From the NCBI RefSeq assembly GCF_014646115.1, contig NZ_BMMV01000009.1, positions 186,001 through 250,000 on the forward strand: DNA of 64,000 bases, given 5' to 3'. The DNA is from Streptomyces camponoticapitis. GTDB taxonomy: Bacteria; Actinomycetota; Actinomycetes; Streptomycetales; Streptomycetaceae. Below the pieces are notes generated by a model. That model did no database searches. It was not told the DNA's origin and worked only from the letters and a program-made list of their open reading frames with translations. Position numbers and translations under genes: made by a program. Shown piece after piece: positions 9,347 through 21,023 of this stretch (position 1 is the first letter of the stretch; each line of letters begins with the position of its first letter).

Positions 9347-10165
9347 ATGCGCAGTTACAGCCCCGATCTGACCCCGCCCTGGAAGCGTTCGAAGCGGGTG
9401 CCCGAGGTGCCCGCCGAGCCGGATCTGGTGGTCGAGGAGGTGTCGACGGGCTTCTGCGGTGCGGTGATCCGCTGCGAGAAGACGGCCGAGGGGCCGACGG
9501 TCACCCTGGAGGACCGCTTCGGCAAGCACCGGGTCTTCCCCCTGGTCGAACGGGGGTTCCTGCTCGAAGGCCAGATGGTCACCCTCGTCCGGCCCACCTC
9601 CGGGGGTCCGGCCCGGCCCGCCCGTACGGCCTCCGGCTCGGTCGCCGTCCCGGGCGCGCGGGCGCGGGTGGCCCGTGCGGGGCGCATCTACGTCGAGGGG
9701 CGGCACGACGCGGAACTGGTCGAGCGGGTCTGGGGCGACGACCTCCGTATCGAGGGCGTGGTCGTGGAGTACCTGGAGGGCATCGACGACCTCCCGGCGA
9801 TCGTCACGGAGTTCGGCCCGGCACCGGACGCGCGGCTCGGCGTACTGGTGGACCACCTGGTGCCCGGCTCCAAGGAGTCCCGCCTTGCCGAGCAGGTGAC
9901 CGGGGACGACGTACTGGTCGTGGGGCACCCGTACATCGACGTCTGGGAGGCGGTGAAGCCGTCGTCGGTGGGCATCCGGGCGTGGCCGACGGTTCCGCGC
10001 GGCCAGGACTGGAAGACGGGGGTGTGCCGGGCCCTGGGCTGGCCGGAAAACACCGGTGCGGCGTGGCAGCGGATCCTCGGCTCGGTCCACACGTTCCGAG
10101 ACCTGGAACCGGCGCTGCTGGGCCGGGTGGAAGAACTGATCGACTTCGTCACGGAACCGGTGTAG
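9347..10165 (+). CDS. DUF3097 family protein
   Basis: Actinobacteria-specific conserved protein of unknown function, 272 residues from the ATG at 9347 (start MRSYSPDLTPPWKR). A GTG at 9323 overlapping the previous stop would add eight residues. It has a small N-terminal beta-rich part (residues 30-90) and a C-terminal part beginning YVEGRHDAELVERVWGDDLR, which resembles a TOPRIM-like acidic site; that resemblance is my reading. It follows the MBL-fold gene and converges on hemW. Confidence 0.87.
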   Translation: MRSYSPDLTPPWKRSKRVPEVPAEPDLVVEEVSTGFCGAVIRCEKTAEGPTVTLEDRFGKHRVFPLVERGFLLEGQMVTLVRPTSGGPARPARTASGSVAVPGARARVARAGRIYVEGRHDAELVERVWGDDLRIEGVVVEYLEGIDDLPAIVTEFGPAPDARLGVLVDHLVPGSKESRLAEQVTGDDVLVVGHPYIDVWEAVKPSSVGIRAWPTVPRGQDWKTGVCRALGWPENTGAAWQRILGSVHTFRDLEPALLGRVEELIDFVTEPV

Positions 10166-10398
10166 CTCCGGGGGGGCTTGTGCGGATCCCCCACCGGCGT
10201 GAGGGGGGGCGGGGGCGCAGGAGGGGTGTGTTCGGACACTCAGGCTGATTTGTGGCGCGGGAACAAGAACCTCTCCTCGGGGCCAACGAGCGGTGCGCGC
10301 GCCGTAAATCACGCCGTCCGGAACATACCCCTCCGGAGACCCCGAACCCCGCCCCGAGCACCGGCAGCAACCAAGACCCACGCCGGAGGCGCTACGCC

Positions 10399-11631
10399 TC
10401 AGTCCACCAGGTCCCGCACCACCGCGTCCGCCAGCAACCGGCCCCGCAACGTCAGCACCGCCCGCCCCTCTCCGTACGGCCCCGCGTCCAGCAGCCCGTC
10501 GTCCAGCGCCTTGCGCGCCGCCCCGAGCCCCGCCGGCCGCAGCAGCGACAGCTCCACGCCCTCCGACAGCCGCAGCTCCAGCAGGATCCGCTCCACGCGC
10601 CGGTCCTCCGCCGTGAGGAGTTCCCGCCCCGCCCCCGGCGACCGCCCCTCCGCCAGCGCCGCCGCGTACGCGCCGGGGTGCTTCACGTTCCACCACCGGA
10701 CCCCGCCCACATGGCTGTGGGCGCCCGGCCCGGCGCCCCACCAGTCCGCCCCTCGCCAGTACAGCTCGTTGTGCAGGCACCGCCCGGCCGTCGTGGTGGC
10801 CCAGTTGGAGACCTCGTACCAGGAGAACCCGGCGGCGGCCAGCGTCTCGTCCGCGATCAGGTACCTGTCGGCGTGCTCGTCGTCGTCCGTCATGGGGATC
10901 TCGCCCCGGCGGATACGGCGGGCCAGCCCCGTGCCCTCCTCGACGATGAGCGCGTACGCCGACACGTGGTCGGGCCCGGCCCCCACCGCCGCCGCGATCG
11001 ACTCTCGCCAGTCGTCGTCGGTCTCCCCGGGCGTGCCGTAGATCAGGTCGAGGTTCACATGCTCGAACCCGGCCGCGTGGGCCTCCGCGACGCACGCCTC
11101 GGGCCGCCCGGGCGTGTGCGTGCGGTCGAGCACCTGAAGGACGTGCCGCTTCGCGCTCTGCATGCCGAACGAGATCCGGTTGAAGCCGCCCGCGCGCAGC
11201 TCCGCCAGGTACGCGGGGTCGACGGACTCCGGGTTCGCCTCGGTGGTGATCTCGGCGTCGTCGGCAAGGCCGAACTCGTCGCGTACGGCGCCCAGCATGC
11301 GTACGAGGTCGGACGCGGCGAGCAGCGTGGGCGTACCGCCGCCGACGAAGACCGTGCGGACGGGCCGGGAGTCGTCGCCGAGGACCTTGCGGGCGAGCCG
11401 GATCTCGTCGGTCAGGGTGTCGGCGTAGTTGTCGCGGGATGCCAGGACGCCCCCCGAGCCGCGCAGCTCCGTCGCGGTGTAGGTGTTGAAGTCGCAGTAG
11501 CCGCAGCGGGTGGCGCAGTACGGCACGTGCAGGTAGAAGCCGAGCGGCCGGTCCGCCGCGCCCTCAAGGGCGTGCGGGGGCAGCGCGCCGGACTCGGGCA
11601 TGGGGTCACCGTCGGGCAGAGCGGAAGGCAT
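10399..11631 (-). CDS. hemW: HemW-like radical SAM protein (heme chaperone family)
   Basis: Radical-SAM enzyme of the coproporphyrinogen oxidase-like family. In other bacteria HemW binds and transfers heme and does not make it. The [4Fe-4S]-SAM motif is YLHVPYCATRCGYCDF (CxxxCxxC) near residue 40, followed by the GGTPT motif (VFVGGGTPTLL). The HemN-type C-terminal domain is present. Length is 410 residues from ATG 11631; an in-frame start at 11649 is also possible. It stands between two unrelated convergent or tandem genes, so it is probably monocistronic. Confidence 0.9.
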   Translation of the reverse strand: MPSALPDGDPMPESGALPPHALEGAADRPLGFYLHVPYCATRCGYCDFNTYTATELRGSGGVLASRDNYADTLTDEIRLARKVLGDDSRPVRTVFVGGGTPTLLAASDLVRMLGAVRDEFGLADDAEITTEANPESVDPAYLAELRAGGFNRISFGMQSAKRHVLQVLDRTHTPGRPEACVAEAHAAGFEHVNLDLIYGTPGETDDDWRESIAAAVGAGPDHVSAYALIVEEGTGLARRIRRGEIPMTDDDEHADRYLIADETLAAAGFSWYEVSNWATTTAGRCLHNELYWRGADWWGAGPGAHSHVGGVRWWNVKHPGAYAAALAEGRSPGAGRELLTAEDRRVERILLELRLSEGVELSLLRPAGLGAARKALDDGLLDAGPYGEGRAVLTLRGRLLADAVVRDLVD

Positions 11632-11686
11632 GCCCCCAGTGTCCCGCACCGCGGAGGTGTCCCGACCAGGACGCCGAGGCGGACGC

Positions 11687-13933
11687 CTACTCCGCCCGCA
11701 GCACCAGCATCGCCAGGTCGTCCGAGGGCGGACTCGGGTCGAAGTCGTGCACCGCGCGTCTGATCCGCTCGGCGACGCCCTGCGCGTTCAGTCCCGTGCA
11801 GCCCGCCAGGATCGCGGCGAGACCGTCGTCGTCGTCCAGGAGCAGCCGGCCCGAGCGGCGCTCGGTGACCCCGTCGGTGACGCACAGGAGCGTGTCCCCC
11901 GACGCCAGGTCGAAGCTGAGGCTCTCGTACGCGACGTGCTCGTCGACCCCGAGGAGCAGTTGCGGCTCCGCCGCCACGCGGACCGTCCCGTCGGGCCGCA
12001 GCAGCAGCGGCAGCGGGTGCCCCGCGCTCGCGAGGGTGCAGCGGGCGCCGCCGCCGGTGCCGGGGAGCGGCGCGAGTTCGCCGTACAGGAGGGAGAGGAA
12101 GCGTGACTGGCCGCCGTCGGCGAGTCCGCCGCCGCGCCCGCCGTCCCCGGCGCTCTGCTCGATGTCGCCGATGTCACGGATGTCGCCCATGTCACTGAGC
12201 GGGCCCAGGTCGCTGAGTCCGGGGAGGGCGCCGTCGCCACCCGTCAGGTCCTGCCCGCCGGCGACGGCGACCATCAGCGCGGCGGCCTCGGCGGCTTCCA
12301 TCGCGTCGTCGAGCAGGAGCCGGTTGAGCCGGTCGAGGACCTCGCCGACGCCGTACCCCTCACGGGCCAGGAGCCGCAGCCAGGGCCGGGCGAGACCGGT
12401 GACGACGGCGGCCTCGGGGCCGCTGCCCTGGACGTCGCCGAGCATGAAGCACCACCGTCCGCCGGGCGGCGCCGGGAAGACGTCGTAGAAGTCGCCGCCG
12501 ACCACGCCGTCGTCGGCGGGCTCGTACACGAGGTGGCTCTCGACGCCCGGGATCCGGGCGACCTGACTGGGCAGCAGGCTGCGTTGCAGGACGCGGCTGA
12601 TGGTGGCCTGCCGGGTGTAGCGGCGGGCGGCGCCGATCGCGAGTGCGACGCGGCGGGCGAAGTCCTCGATGAGCGCGATGACTTCGTCGGGCATCCGGGC
12701 GAGCCGGCGCCGGCCGAGGACCAGGGTGCCGAGGGGGCGGCCGTTGGCGACGAGCCGGCAGGAGACGGCCGCGCCGTCGTGCGAGCCGGTCTGGCCGGAG
12801 CCGGGCCAGGGGACGGGCACAGGAACGTTACGCCCGCCGGTGCCCCCGCCCGTGCCGTCCTGGCCGGGCTGGGAGTCGAGCAGCCTCGGCGGCTCCTTCT
12901 CAAGGAGGGCGCGGAGCAGTTCGATACGGGACTCGTCGGCGTGCCAGACGCGGGCGAGCCGCGGCGTACCGGCCCTGCCGTGTCCTTCGCCCTCGCCGTC
13001 GAGCCAGATCGCGCACCAGTCGGCGAGCCGGGGCACGAGCAGCTGCCCGGCGAGCGCGGCGACCAGGTCCTCGTCGAGCTGGCCGGCCAGCAGGTCGGAG
13101 GCTTCGGCGAGGAAGGAGAGTGCGCCCCGGCTGATCCAGTCCGGGTCCTCGCGCGGCATGCCGCGCGGTGCGGCGGCGAGGATCTCGGCGGCGCGCAGCC
13201 CGCGGCGCAGGGCCGGTTCCCCGACGACCCCGTTGACTCCGGAGGCCGCGTCGGTGCCGGACGGGACCTCGGCCGTCGGTCCGTCGAGCGGGAGCCGGGC
13301 CCAGACGGTCTTGAGGCCGGTGCGGTAGGTGATGCCCCAGCGTTCCGCGAGGGCGGCGATGAGCTGGAGGCCCCGGCCGTAGTCGGGAGCGCCGCCGCCC
13401 TCCGGACCGTGCGCGTCGCTGCGTACGGAGCGGGCGGGGTGGTGGTCGGAGACCTCGATGACGAGCGCGGCGGGCTCGTACTCGGAGGCGGTGTCCGGCT
13501 CGGGGAGCGCGACGGGCGCGCCGTCGGGACCGGGCGCCCGGTCGGGTCCCGGCGCGTCGGGCCCGTCGGCCTCGGGCTCCGGCGGTGCTTCGAGACGGCA
13601 GAGCAGTTCGACGTTGGTGCCGGCGTGCACGACGGCGTTGGTGACCAGTTCGTCGACGATCAGCACCGCGTCGTCGGCGAGCCCGTCGGAGCTGTGGCGG
13701 CCCGGTGGGCACGCCTCGTCGCCCTGGCAGAGGGCGCAGGTGGTGAGCAGTCCGAGGCTGGTCCACTCGGCGAGAGCCGCGCGTACGAACCGGCGCGCGG
13801 CCGACGGAGCGAGCGGGTTGCCCGGCAGGCTGGTGCGTGCCGTGCGTCGCTCGTCGTGCCGGAACACCCGACTCCGCGTCGGAGTCGGCACTTCCGGATC
13901 GTTCGGGTCCCGACGGTCCCCTATAGGCACCAC
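11687..13933 (-). CDS. SpoIIE-type PP2C phosphatase with HATPase and GAF-like domains
   Basis: Signalling protein of about 748 residues. The N-terminal part (about residues 30-230) is an anti-sigma-type histidine-kinase-like ATPase (DDAVLIVDELVTNAVVHAG, later PDYGRGLQLIAALAERWG). A GAF-like sensor region covers about 270-440. The C-terminal PP2C/SpoIIE phosphatase follows (GGDFYDVF, then MLGDVQGSGPEAA, then LCVTDGVTERR) with the metal-binding aspartates. It may both phosphorylate and dephosphorylate anti-anti-sigma partners. I place the start at the GTG codons 13933/13930, which follow AGGAG; an ATG at 14005 would add 24 residues. It is divergent from the response regulator at 14157. Confidence 0.86.
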   Translation of the reverse strand: MVPIGDRRDPNDPEVPTPTRSRVFRHDERRTARTSLPGNPLAPSAARRFVRAALAEWTSLGLLTTCALCQGDEACPPGRHSSDGLADDAVLIVDELVTNAVVHAGTNVELLCRLEAPPEPEADGPDAPGPDRAPGPDGAPVALPEPDTASEYEPAALVIEVSDHHPARSVRSDAHGPEGGGAPDYGRGLQLIAALAERWGITYRTGLKTVWARLPLDGPTAEVPSGTDAASGVNGVVGEPALRRGLRAAEILAAAPRGMPREDPDWISRGALSFLAEASDLLAGQLDEDLVAALAGQLLVPRLADWCAIWLDGEGEGHGRAGTPRLARVWHADESRIELLRALLEKEPPRLLDSQPGQDGTGGGTGGRNVPVPVPWPGSGQTGSHDGAAVSCRLVANGRPLGTLVLGRRRLARMPDEVIALIEDFARRVALAIGAARRYTRQATISRVLQRSLLPSQVARIPGVESHLVYEPADDGVVGGDFYDVFPAPPGGRWCFMLGDVQGSGPEAAVVTGLARPWLRLLAREGYGVGEVLDRLNRLLLDDAMEAAEAAALMVAVAGGQDLTGGDGALPGLSDLGPLSDMGDIRDIGDIEQSAGDGGRGGGLADGGQSRFLSLLYGELAPLPGTGGGARCTLASAGHPLPLLLRPDGTVRVAAEPQLLLGVDEHVAYESLSFDLASGDTLLCVTDGVTERRSGRLLLDDDDGLAAILAGCTGLNAQGVAERIRRAVHDFDPSPPSDDLAMLVLRAE

Positions 13934-14156
13934 GTGCGGCTCCTGGTTGTTTCTTTCGTTGCGCCGCTTACGACCCCGACAGAGTGACAGACTGAGCGTG
14001 CCCATATGCGTCGAGTCATCGAAACGGGCGAATAAGCGGGCGAAGAAATGGGCGAAGAACGGAGCTCAGAGGCCACCTCCCGGCCGCCGTACCCCCGACA
14101 CACTACGCACCCGGATCCCCCAATCCCGGCCATCATCTACTCGGACGCCACCCACG

Positions 14157-14858
14157 ATGAGCACCCAGATACCCACCGAACCAGCCACTGACACCCCTGT
14201 CGAGGACCGCGCGGGAATCCTTCTCGTCGACGACATGGAGGAGAATCTCCTCGCACTCGAAGCCGTACTGGCCTCCCTCAACGTCCCGCTGGTACGCGCC
14301 CGTTCGGGCGAGGAGGCGATGCGGGCGCTGCGCCGCGAGCGGTTCGCGCTGGTCCTGCTGGACGTACGGATGCCGGGCATGGACGGCTTCGACACCGCCG
14401 CCGGCATCAGGCGGCTGGACCAGGCGAAGGACGTCCCGATCATCTTTCTGACCGGGAGCGATCCCGACAGCGGATTCACGTTCCGCGGCTACGCGACCGG
14501 GGCGGCCGACTTCATCCCCAAGCCGTTCGACCCGTGGGTACTGCGCGCCAAGGTGACGGTCTTCCTCGAACTGCACCGCAAGAACCGCCAGTTGGAGGCC
14601 CTGCCGGCCCGGGACCACGCACAGCTCGCGGAGATGGCCCGGCGGCTCGCCGCGATCGAGTCGATGCTCGGCGGTGACGGTCCGGTCGGGCACGGCGGCG
14701 GCTCCGCCGGCGGCGGTGCGGGCGCGGACGGCACCGAGGGCGAGGGCGGCACGGACACCCTGCGCGGCCCCGGTGACCTGGCGGCGCTGCGCGAACACGT
14801 GGCCGGGCTCGGCAACATACTGCGAGAATTACGCCGCGGACGGAGCCTCCAGCCGTAG
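14157..14858 (+). CDS. Response regulator with Gly-rich tail
   Basis: A CheY-like receiver domain (residues 20-140) shows the acidic pair in ILLVDDMEEN, the phospho-acceptor Asp in LLDVRMPGMDG, the switch Thr in IIFLTG and the Lys in FIPKPF. There is no DNA-binding domain: after a short coiled-coil (residues 140-165) comes a glycine-rich low-complexity stretch and a final helix. It probably works by protein contact, and the divergent SpoIIE-type phosphatase across a 223-base gap is the obvious candidate partner. Length is 233 residues. Confidence 0.87.
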   Translation: MSTQIPTEPATDTPVEDRAGILLVDDMEENLLALEAVLASLNVPLVRARSGEEAMRALRRERFALVLLDVRMPGMDGFDTAAGIRRLDQAKDVPIIFLTGSDPDSGFTFRGYATGAADFIPKPFDPWVLRAKVTVFLELHRKNRQLEALPARDHAQLAEMARRLAAIESMLGGDGPVGHGGGSAGGGAGADGTEGEGGTDTLRGPGDLAALREHVAGLGNILRELRRGRSLQP

Positions 14859-14909
14859 ATCCCGGCCGCCGGCCCCGCCCGCGTACTGATGTACGGCGCG
14901 TATACGCGT

Positions 14910-16799
<1,890 letters not shown>

Positions 16800-17045
16800 G
16801 ACGTCCTCCGGGCCCCGCAATGTTTGCGCGACTGGCTTGTTGTTTAACTGGTGAGTAACCATCGAGCAGTGATCAGACTAGAGCGGACCCGCCCGGTACG
16901 TAAGGGGACGCGGGGACCCGCTTCATAACGAACAAGACCCGTGAACGGGCGTCGGGCCCGCGCGCCTGTGCGCCCGGACCCGACTGGTCCTACTCGCGAG
17001 TCACTTCCCCGTCGCCTCCGGTCCCAACCCGGCACGCGCCCGCGA

Positions 17046-18911
17046 TCACTTCTTCTTGCTCGACGACTCGTCGCTCGACAGCACCGCGATGAACGCCTCC
17101 TGCGGGACCTCCACGCTGCCGACCATCTTCATCCGCTTCTTGCCCTCCTTCTGCTTCTCCAGCAGCTTGCGCTTCCGGGAGATGTCACCGCCGTAGCACT
17201 TGGCGAGGACGTCCTTGCGGATGGCGCGGATCGTCTCGCGGGCGATGACCCGGGATCCGATGGCCGCCTGGATGGGCACCTCGAACGCCTGGCGCGGGAT
17301 GAGCTCCCTGAGCTTGGCGACGAGCCGTACGCCGTACGCGTACGCCTGGTCCCGGTGCGTGATCGCGGAGAAGGCATCGACCTTGTCGCCGTGCAGCAGG
17401 ATGTCGACCTTGACGAGCTGGGCGCTCTGCTCGCCGGTGGGCTCGTAGTCCAGCGACGCGTAGCCACGGGTCTTCGACTTCAGCTGGTCGAAGAAGTCGA
17501 AGACGATCTCGGCGAGCGGAAGGGTGTAGCGGATCTCCACCCGGTCGGCGGAGAGGTAGTCCATACCGAGGAGCGTGCCGCGGCGGGTCTGGCAGAGCTC
17601 CATGATCGAGCCGATGAACTCGCTGGGCGCGAGGATCGTGGCCCGGACGACCGGCTCGTGCACCGAGTCGATCTTCCCCTCGGGGAACTCGCTCGGGTTG
17701 GTGACGGTGTGCTCCTTGCCGTCCTCCATCTCCACCCGGTAGACCACGTTCGGCGCGGTCGCGATCAGGTCGAGGTTGAACTCGCGCTCCAGCCGCTCCC
17801 GGATCACATCGAGGTGCAGCAGCCCGAGGAAGCCGACGCGGAAACCGAAGCCGAGAGCGGCGGAGGTCTCCGGCTCGTAGACCAGGGCCGCGTCGTTGAG
17901 CTGGAGCTTGTCGAGGGCGTCGCGCAGCTCGGGGTAGTCCGAGCCGTCCAGCGGATAGAGGCCGGAGAACACCATCGGCTTGGGGTCCTTGTAGCCGCCC
18001 AGCGCCTCGGTCGCGCCCTTGCTGAAGGAGGTGATCGTGTCACCGACCTTGGACTGGCGGACGTCCTTCACACCGGTGATGAGATAGCCGACCTCGCCCA
18101 CGCCGAGACCGTCGGCCGGGGTCATCTCGGGCGAGGAGACACCGATCTCCAGCAGCTCGTGGGTGGCGCCGGTGGACATCATCCGGATGCGCTCGCGCTT
18201 GTTGAGCTGACCGTCGATGACACGTACGTACGTGACGACGCCCCGGTAGGAGTCGTACACCGAGTCGAAGATCATCGCGCGCGCCGGGGCGTCGGCGACG
18301 CCGACCGGCGGGGGTACGTCCTTGACGACCCGGTCGAGCAGGATGTCCACGCCGACGCCGGTCTTCGCGGAGACCTTGAGCACGTCCTCCGGCTGGCAGC
18401 CGATCAGGTTCGCCAGCTCCTCGGAGAACTTCTCGGGCTGCGCGGCCGGCAGGTCGATCTTGTTGAGCACCGGGACGATGGTGAGGTCGTTCTCCATCGC
18501 CAGATAGAGGTTGGCGAGGGTCTGTGCCTCGATGCCCTGCGCGGCGTCCACCAGCAGGATCGTGCCCTCACAGGCGGCGAGGGAGCGGGACACCTCGTAG
18601 GTGAAGTCCACGTGGCCCGGGGTGTCGATCATGTTCAGGACATGGGTGGTTCCCTTGTCCGGACCCTCGTTGGGGGCCCACGGCAGCCGGACCGCCTGGG
18701 ACTTGATCGTGATGCCGCGCTCGCGTTCGATGTCCATCCGGTCGAGATACTGGGCACGCATCTGCCGCTGGTCGACCACGCCGGTCAGCTGGAGCATCCG
18801 GTCGGCGAGCGTCGACTTGCCGTGGTCGATGTGCGCGATGATGCAGAAATTGCGGAGCAGCGCCGGGTCCGTACGGCTCGGCTCGGGCACGTTGGTAGGG
18901 GTCGCGGGCAC
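17046..18911 (-). CDS. lepA: Elongation factor 4
   Basis: Ribosome-bound GTPase (LepA/EF4) that can back-translocate ribosomes and helps initiation-complex assembly. It shows G1 AHIDHGKST, G3 DTPGHVDF and G4 NKIDLP, domain II, the EF-G-like domains, and the LepA-specific C-terminal domain ending in a lysine-rich tail. Length is 621 residues from GTG 18911, which has an AGGA site; the frame stays open upstream to 19079 but without conservation. It is divergent from rpsT across 199 bases, a conserved actinobacterial pairing. Confidence 0.96.
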   Translation of the reverse strand: MPATPTNVPEPSRTDPALLRNFCIIAHIDHGKSTLADRMLQLTGVVDQRQMRAQYLDRMDIERERGITIKSQAVRLPWAPNEGPDKGTTHVLNMIDTPGHVDFTYEVSRSLAACEGTILLVDAAQGIEAQTLANLYLAMENDLTIVPVLNKIDLPAAQPEKFSEELANLIGCQPEDVLKVSAKTGVGVDILLDRVVKDVPPPVGVADAPARAMIFDSVYDSYRGVVTYVRVIDGQLNKRERIRMMSTGATHELLEIGVSSPEMTPADGLGVGEVGYLITGVKDVRQSKVGDTITSFSKGATEALGGYKDPKPMVFSGLYPLDGSDYPELRDALDKLQLNDAALVYEPETSAALGFGFRVGFLGLLHLDVIRERLEREFNLDLIATAPNVVYRVEMEDGKEHTVTNPSEFPEGKIDSVHEPVVRATILAPSEFIGSIMELCQTRRGTLLGMDYLSADRVEIRYTLPLAEIVFDFFDQLKSKTRGYASLDYEPTGEQSAQLVKVDILLHGDKVDAFSAITHRDQAYAYGVRLVAKLRELIPRQAFEVPIQAAIGSRVIARETIRAIRKDVLAKCYGGDISRKRKLLEKQKEGKKRMKMVGSVEVPQEAFIAVLSSDESSSKKK

Positions 18912-19009
18912 GCAGGGTCCTGATTCTTGAGACGCGCGGCGTCTCGTCTCGGGTCGATCGGATCGATACGTAGGCTCCATCGTCCCACGGGTACGGGGCT
19001 GCGCCCGGT

Positions 19010-19039
19010 TTGGGCCGGTCGGGCGGCGACTGGTAGCGT
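19010..19039 (+). promoter_or_regulatory. Candidate rpsT promoter
   Basis: TTGGGC at 19010-19015, an 18-base spacer, and TAGCGT at 19034-19039 resemble a housekeeping sigma promoter. A start near 19046 would give an rpsT leader of about 65 bases. Called by eye only. Confidence 0.45.
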
Positions 19040-19110
19040 TGTCAGCTGTGTCTGCTGCCGTCTCGGCGTGGGCGCTCATTCAAAGATCATCGAACCTGAA
19101 AAGGCGTTTC

Positions 19111-19377
19111 GTGGCGAACATCAAGTCCCAGATCAAGCGGAACAAGACCAACGAGAAGGCGCGCCTGCGCAACAAGGCCGTCAAGTCGTCGCTCAAGACC
19201 GCTATCCGCAAGGCCCGCGAGGCCGTTGCCGCCGGTGACGTCGAGACGGCGAACGTGGCCGTCCGTGAGGCGTCGCGCAAGCTCGACAAGGCTGCCTCGA
19301 AGGGTGTCATCCACAAGAACGCCGCCGCCAACAAGAAGTCGGCGCTGGCGTCGAAGGTTGCCGCCCTGCAGGGCTGA
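19111..19377 (+). CDS. rpsT: 30S ribosomal protein S20
   Basis: Small basic ribosomal protein (88 residues) that binds 16S rRNA early in 30S assembly. The sequence MANIKSQIKRNKTNEKARLR and the three-helix, Ala/Lys-rich body are diagnostic. The start is GTG at 19111 with an AAGG site seven bases upstream. Upstream in-frame codons (from 19039) are not conserved and overlap the promoter. A strong bidirectional terminator follows at 19517. Confidence 0.96.
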   Translation: MANIKSQIKRNKTNEKARLRNKAVKSSLKTAIRKAREAVAAGDVETANVAVREASRKLDKAASKGVIHKNAAANKKSALASKVAALQG

Positions 19378-19516
19378 GCGACTGTCTGCTCACTCTTGAT
19401 TCCAACCGCCGGAACGGACTCAGCGGGCCCTCTCTACCGCTCCTGACCGGTGTCTTTCGGAGCCGCGCACGACTGCGTTCGCCACGCGGGTGCGGGTCCA
19501 GCCAGGTTTGACGACG

Positions 19517-19545
19517 AAGGCCCCGGTACGGCGTACCGGGGCCTT
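19517..19545. terminator. Bidirectional terminator between rpsT and holA
   Basis: A perfect 13-bp stem (AAGGCCCCGGTAC with GTACCGGGGCCTT) around a three-base loop. It lies between the convergent genes rpsT and holA and can serve both strands. Confidence 0.85.
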
Positions 19546-19650
19546 CGGCATGCGGGTCCGCGCCGCGGCGGGGCCTCAAGGCCGTGTCCGGCAAATCCCG
19601 CCTGGCGCGCGATGCCCTGCGTCCGGACGTCGCTGTGTGTCGGGCACGAC

Positions 19651-20637
19651 CTAGCGGCCGGCGCGGGCCGCGCGGGCGACCGTCACGACGGCCTTCTCCA
19701 GCGCGTACTCGGGGTCCGCGCCGCCGCCCTTGACGCCCTCGTCGGCCTCCGCGACCGCGCGCAGCGCCGTCGCCACCCCGTCCGGGGTCCAGCCGCGCAT
19801 CTGTTGACGCACCCGGTCTATCTTCCACGGCGGCATGCCCAGCTCACGCGCGAGATCGGCGGGCCGGCCGCCCCGCGCCGAGGAGAGCTTGCCGATGGCG
19901 CGCACGCCCTGCGCGAGGGCGCTGGTGATCAGTACGGGCGCGACGCCGGTCGACAGCGACCAGCGCAGCGCTTCGAGCGCGTCGGCCGCGCGGCCCTCCA
20001 CGGCCCGGTCGGCGACGGTGAAGCTGGACGCCTCGGCGCGGCCCGTGTAGTAGCGGGCGACGACGGCGTCGTCGATCGCGCCCTCGACGTCCGCGACGAG
20101 CTGGGACACCGCGCTCGCCAGCTCCCGCAGATCGCTGCCGATCGAGTCGACCAGCGCCTGGCAGGCCTCGGGCGTGGCCGACCGTCCCAGCGTGCGGAAC
20201 TCCGAGCGGACGAAGTTGAGCCGCTCGGCGGGCTTGGTCGTCTTCGCACAGGGGACCTCCCGGGCGCCGGCCTTGCGGGCGGCGTCGAGCAGGGCCTTGC
20301 CCTTGGGCCCGCCCGCGTGCAGCAGGACGAGCGTGATCTCTTCGGCAGGGGCGTCGAGGTACGCCTTGACGTCCTTGATCGTGTCGGCGGGGAGGTCGTG
20401 CGCGTTCCGTACGACGACGACCTTGCGCTCGGCGAAGAGCGACGGGCTCGTCAGCTCGGCGAGGGTGCCGGGATGGAGCTGGTCGGAGGAGAGGTCGCGT
20501 ACGTCCGTGTCCGGGTCGGAGGCGCGGGCCGCCGCCACGACCTGCTGGACGGCACGGTCCAGCAGCAGGTCCTCCTGGCCCACGGCGAGCGTGAGAGGGG
20601 CGAGCGGATCGTCGGGGGAAGTCTTCCTGGTGGCCAT
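19651..20637 (-). CDS. holA: DNA polymerase III subunit delta
   Basis: Clamp-loader delta subunit (328 residues) that opens the beta clamp. The AAA+-like but ATPase-inactive N-terminus begins PLTLAVGQEDLLLDRAV. The family block RKVVVVRNAHDL and the C-terminal helical collar (PPWKIDRVRQQMRGW) are recognisable. It starts at ATG 20637. It is convergent with rpsT and divergent from a small acidic protein gene. Confidence 0.92.
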   Translation of the reverse strand: MATRKTSPDDPLAPLTLAVGQEDLLLDRAVQQVVAAARASDPDTDVRDLSSDQLHPGTLAELTSPSLFAERKVVVVRNAHDLPADTIKDVKAYLDAPAEEITLVLLHAGGPKGKALLDAARKAGAREVPCAKTTKPAERLNFVRSEFRTLGRSATPEACQALVDSIGSDLRELASAVSQLVADVEGAIDDAVVARYYTGRAEASSFTVADRAVEGRAADALEALRWSLSTGVAPVLITSALAQGVRAIGKLSSARGGRPADLARELGMPPWKIDRVRQQMRGWTPDGVATALRAVAEADEGVKGGGADPEYALEKAVVTVARAARAGR

Positions 20638-20705
20638 CGCGGTCCAGCATCGCACGGCCCACCGACAGCGCTCCGCGTGCCGGCCGGGTACGGGAGAATG
20701 GGCGG

Positions 20706-20960
20706 GTGAGCGATGTTCGACATGTACTGGTGCTGCCTGACCGCGACGCCGCCGAGGAGGTGGCGAGTGAACTCGCCGACCGCTTCGGGGTGGTGGAGGA
20801 GCCCCAGCTCGTACGGGACGCCCTGGCCGGCGAGGACGACGCGGAGGACGCGCAGTGGCTGGTGGTGATCGAGGACGCGGCGACGCGGCTCGACCCCGCG
20901 GCGCTGGACGCGTTCGCGGCCGAGTACGAGGGGTGGCTCGAAGCACCGCCCGAGGAGTGA
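20706..20960 (+). CDS. Small acidic conserved protein
   Basis: 84 residues, strongly acidic (many Asp/Glu, C-terminus EAPPEE), with the beta-alpha start MSDVRHVLVLPDRDAAEEVA. No metal or catalytic motif is evident, and I do not recognise a named family. It starts with GTG at 20706, 68 bases from the divergent holA start. Codon use is normal for the region (GC-rich third positions), which supports it as real. Confidence 0.72.
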   Translation: MSDVRHVLVLPDRDAAEEVASELADRFGVVEEPQLVRDALAGEDDAEDAQWLVVIEDAATRLDPAALDAFAAEYEGWLEAPPEE

Positions 20961-21023
20961 CACCCCGGGTCTCGGGTCCTACGGACGATGGTGACGCCCC
21001 CGGGTCTCGGGACCCGCGGGCGA

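Noticed and set aside
17000..17045. lepA terminator
   Set aside because: GC-rich complementarity is present around 16940-16985 but pairs poorly; not strong enough to annotate.
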